Under the pieces are notes generated by a model that did no database searches, had not been told where the DNA came from, and saw nothing but the letters and a program-made list of their open reading frames with translations. Below, one piece after another: positions 53,718-55,222 of a DNA stretch of 55,222 bases. How positions within the stretch are numbered: the first letter of the stretch is position 1; each line of letters begins with the position of its first letter. The DNA comes from Nostoc sp. NMS2 (GTDB lineage Bacteria; Cyanobacteriota; Cyanobacteriia; Cyanobacteriales; Nostocaceae). The translations under genes were made by a program, and so were the position numbers. The stretch lies in the NCBI RefSeq assembly GCF_017115105.1, contig NZ_JABXKH010000125.1, positions 1 to 55,222 of the forward strand, written 5' to 3'.

Positions 53718-54935
53718 TCAACTTCGCAAATAGCATAACTAAGTAGTTACGGAGATTAGATAGATGCTGCTAGGCTTTAAAACTGAATTGAAATTAAATA
53801 ACAAGCAGCTTACAGCATTTTTAAAGCATTGCGGAGTAGCAAGACACGCTTGGAATTGGGGGTTAGCTTTGACCAAGCAAATATTAGATCACAACAAAGC
53901 TAACCCGGCAGAGAAGATTAAGTTTCCTAGTTATTTTGATTTGTGTAAATGGTTAGTAGCATTAGTCAAGAAAGAAAATCCTTGGTATTATGAATGCTCT
54001 AAATCAACACCCCAACAATCACTAATGGCATTAAGAATTGCTTGGGATAGATGTTTCAAGAAAATCTCACTCCGTCCTAAATTCAAAAAGAAGGGTAAGC
54101 ATGATAGTTTTACTTTAGAGGGAACATTCAATATTTTAGGTAATCACAAAATTCAAGTTCCTAAAATTGGAATTTTAAAAACCTATGAGCGATTACCTCA
54201 AGTTCAACCTAAGTCAGTTACAATTAGCAGACAAGCTGACAGGTGGTTTATTTCCTTCAGATTTGAAGTAGAACCGACTCCTACTCTTAAAGCTGTGGAG
54301 TTTGTAGGCGTAGACCTTGGTGTTAACCATTTAGCTATATTATCAACTGGTGAAGTATTTGAAGGCGCAAAAAGTTACAAGAAATATGAACAAAAGTTGT
54401 CTCGTATGCAATGGCTGAATCGTCGCAAGCAAGTAGGCTCGAATAACTATAGAAAAGCTCAATTAAAAGTGGCTAGATTGCATCGTAAAATAGCCAACAT
54501 TCGCAAAGATACATTGCACAAAATCACGACCTACATCAGTAAAAACCACGCTGTTATCGGGATTGAGGATTTAAACGTGCGTGGGATGTTGGCTAACGGC
54601 AAACTAGCTAAGGCGATTGCGGATATGAGCTTTTACGAGTTCCGTAAGCAGCTTGAGTATAAGGCTCAACTGTATGGCAGTAGTTTAGTAGTGGTAGACA
54701 GATTTTATCCCAGTAGTAAAACCTGCTCTCGTTGCGGGAATAAAAAAGAATCTCTCACACTCAAAGACCGAGTATTTAAGTGCGGGTGCGGTTTTGAATG
54801 CGACCGCGATTTGAATGCAGCGATTAATTTGGAAAAGGCGGCCAGATCGGTCGTGTCAGCCTGTGAACTGGGTAGCGCCGACGCTTCCAGGGTGAAGCAG
54901 GAAGAAAGTGTTAGCAATTGTTAGCATTTTCAAAT
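53718..54935 (+). mobile_element. IS200/IS605-type element carrying tnpB only
   Basis: One tnpB gene with short flanks. The left flank has a palindrome TAACTAAGTAGTTA (53736-53749) that may form the left-end hairpin. The right end is near 54935, where the sequence turns into the broken polymerase-like gene. There is no tnpA and no target duplication, as usual for this family. Exact ends are uncertain. Confidence 0.65.
53764..54924 (+). CDS. tnpB: TnpB RNA-guided nuclease
   Basis: The 386-residue product has the TnpB layout: an N-terminal helix-turn-helix (KQLTAFLKHCGVARHAWNWG), a wedge, then a RuvC domain with D184 (GVDLGVNHLA), E268 (IGIEDLNVRG) and D349 (CDRDLNAA), and a zinc ribbon between (CSRCG at 321, FKCGCGFECDRD at 339-350). 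In the family it cuts DNA guided by an RNA made from the element's right end; here that end would overlap the last ~100 bases and the flank to ~54935. It is intact in all catalytic residues. The second zinc pair is C-x-C and not C-x-x-C, a minor variation. Confidence 0.9.
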   Translation: MLLGFKTELKLNNKQLTAFLKHCGVARHAWNWGLALTKQILDHNKANPAEKIKFPSYFDLCKWLVALVKKENPWYYECSKSTPQQSLMALRIAWDRCFKKISLRPKFKKKGKHDSFTLEGTFNILGNHKIQVPKIGILKTYERLPQVQPKSVTISRQADRWFISFRFEVEPTPTLKAVEFVGVDLGVNHLAILSTGEVFEGAKSYKKYEQKLSRMQWLNRRKQVGSNNYRKAQLKVARLHRKIANIRKDTLHKITTYISKNHAVIGIEDLNVRGMLANGKLAKAIADMSFYEFRKQLEYKAQLYGSSLVVVDRFYPSSKTCSRCGNKKESLTLKDRVFKCGCGFECDRDLNAAINLEKAARSVVSACELGSADASRVKQEESVSNC

Positions 54936-55222
54936 CGGATAATCATTCCTCGGTCAAAAGTAACCCGTATTTCTCACAGCTTCAGGCGTTTGATGGAGCA
55001 GAGGGGCGGAGGGGAAAGAACTTGGTATTTGAACTCTCCCTCTAGCGAACCTGCTCCTCTGCACCCCTGCACAAGCGCAGGCTTTGAGAGGTGTGGTGAG
55101 AAATCCGGGAGTAAGCGTTTTCCCAACAGCAATATCTCGCCATTCACTCTGTAAAAATCGACTTAACTCCTGTTTGACCTTCTCAGTTTCTAATAACTGC
55201 TGATGCCCTAGTAAATCGGCTT
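54936..55222 (-). pseudogene. second polymerase-like gene, broken by a MITE and truncated by the TnpB element
   Basis: On the minus strand from the right edge the frame reads ADLLGHQQLLETEKVKQELS, RFLQSEWRDIAVGKTLT, close to residues ~362-399 of the 1727-residue protein (SGHNQLLETEKVKQELSRF, VQKEWRDIALGRTLTFDRA). Removing the MITE at 54964-55109 and one AGTAA copy joins GKTLT to FDRGMII. Similarity ends near 54936 at the TnpB element. So the downstream part, including DFDGD, is absent here. The start lies outside the window. Confidence 0.8.
54964..55109. mobile_element. 146-bp MITE inserted in the second polymerase-like gene
   Basis: Terminal inverted repeats CCCGTATTTCTCAC (54964-54977) and GTGAGAAATCCGGG (55096-55109), one mismatch. 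The 5-bp AGTAA directly flanks both sides (54959-54963 and 55110-55114), and removing the element plus one AGTAA restores the coding sequence of the related gene. It has no transposase, so it is a MITE mobilised in trans. Confidence 0.85.

Noticed and set aside
53764..54924. TnpB as a CRISPR Cas12 effector
   Set aside because: Length and domain layout are those of TnpB, and no CRISPR array or adaptation genes are nearby.
54918..55154. Plus-strand open frame after tnpB
   Set aside because: It runs through the MITE and the antisense of the polymerase-like fragment; no ribosome-binding site and no protein-like composition.
1..55222. CRISPR arrays, tRNA or rRNA genes
   Set aside because: No regularly spaced direct repeats of 25-40 bases with variable spacers, and no cloverleaf or rRNA-like stretch was seen; the tandem repeats at 4.1-4.9 kb are coding repeats without spacers.

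Overview
The window looks like a stretch of a large plasmid, or a plasmid-derived island, from a filamentous cyanobacterium of the Nostoc/Anabaena type. The reasons are the frequent HIP1 octamer GCGATCGC, several pentapeptide-repeat proteins, a GUN4 domain fused to an ATPase, a cyanobacterial plasmid replication-type protein at the left edge, a ribbon-helix-helix/ParB-like gene set on the right, and many insertion-sequence and MITE scars. All calls come from reading the sequence; no database search was possible.

Layout. 0-2.5 kb: the 3' end of a CyRepA1-like replication gene, a small overlapping gene and a small exported protein. 2.8-6.5 kb: an RTX-like Gly/Asp repeat protein and a four-helix membrane protein, with a decayed second copy of the latter's acidic tail. 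6.7-12.5 kb: a small membrane protein, a methyltransferase/strawberry-notch helicase gene split by a one-base frameshift, and a frameshifted TPR gene. 12.5-18.2 kb: a 1727-residue protein with the hallmarks of a single-chain two-barrel RNA polymerase (DFDGD motif), divergent from a 176-residue partner. A second, broken copy of this gene lies at the right edge.

18.8-36.3 kb is the most interesting part. Successive genes on the plus strand encode pentapeptide-repeat proteins, a NACHT NTPase, an nSTAND1-type ATPase, a FecR-like exported protein, a TIR protein and two AAA-like ATPases, the last with a C-terminal GUN4 domain. A roughly 25-residue Gln/Asn/Gly-rich motif (consensus QFGGG..NA..VNA..IGG.I.N) sits near the C terminus of the pentapeptide proteins and at the N terminus of the NACHT, nSTAND1, TIR and first AAA proteins. 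Two decayed copies lie between genes. This arrangement resembles amyloid signalling between effectors and NLR-like receptors, so I propose a conflict or regulated-death locus built by repeated duplication of a [C-terminal tag]-[N-terminal tag] junction.

36.4-49.6 kb: an IS4-type element, then a mosaic of two duplicated plasmid genes (a winged-helix-like protein and a ParB-like coiled-coil protein) present as one intact pair and several fragments. Probable defence genes lie between the copies: a PD-(D/E)XK nuclease, a DUF6615 protein and a P-loop GTPase-like protein. Paralogous hairpins inside the duplicated gene show compensatory base-pair changes. 49.7-53.7 kb: a ribbon-helix-helix gene flanked by GCTAG-containing boxes and a run of small plasmid genes of unknown function. 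53.7-55.2 kb: a TnpB element, a 146-bp MITE with a clean target duplication, and the broken second polymerase-like gene.
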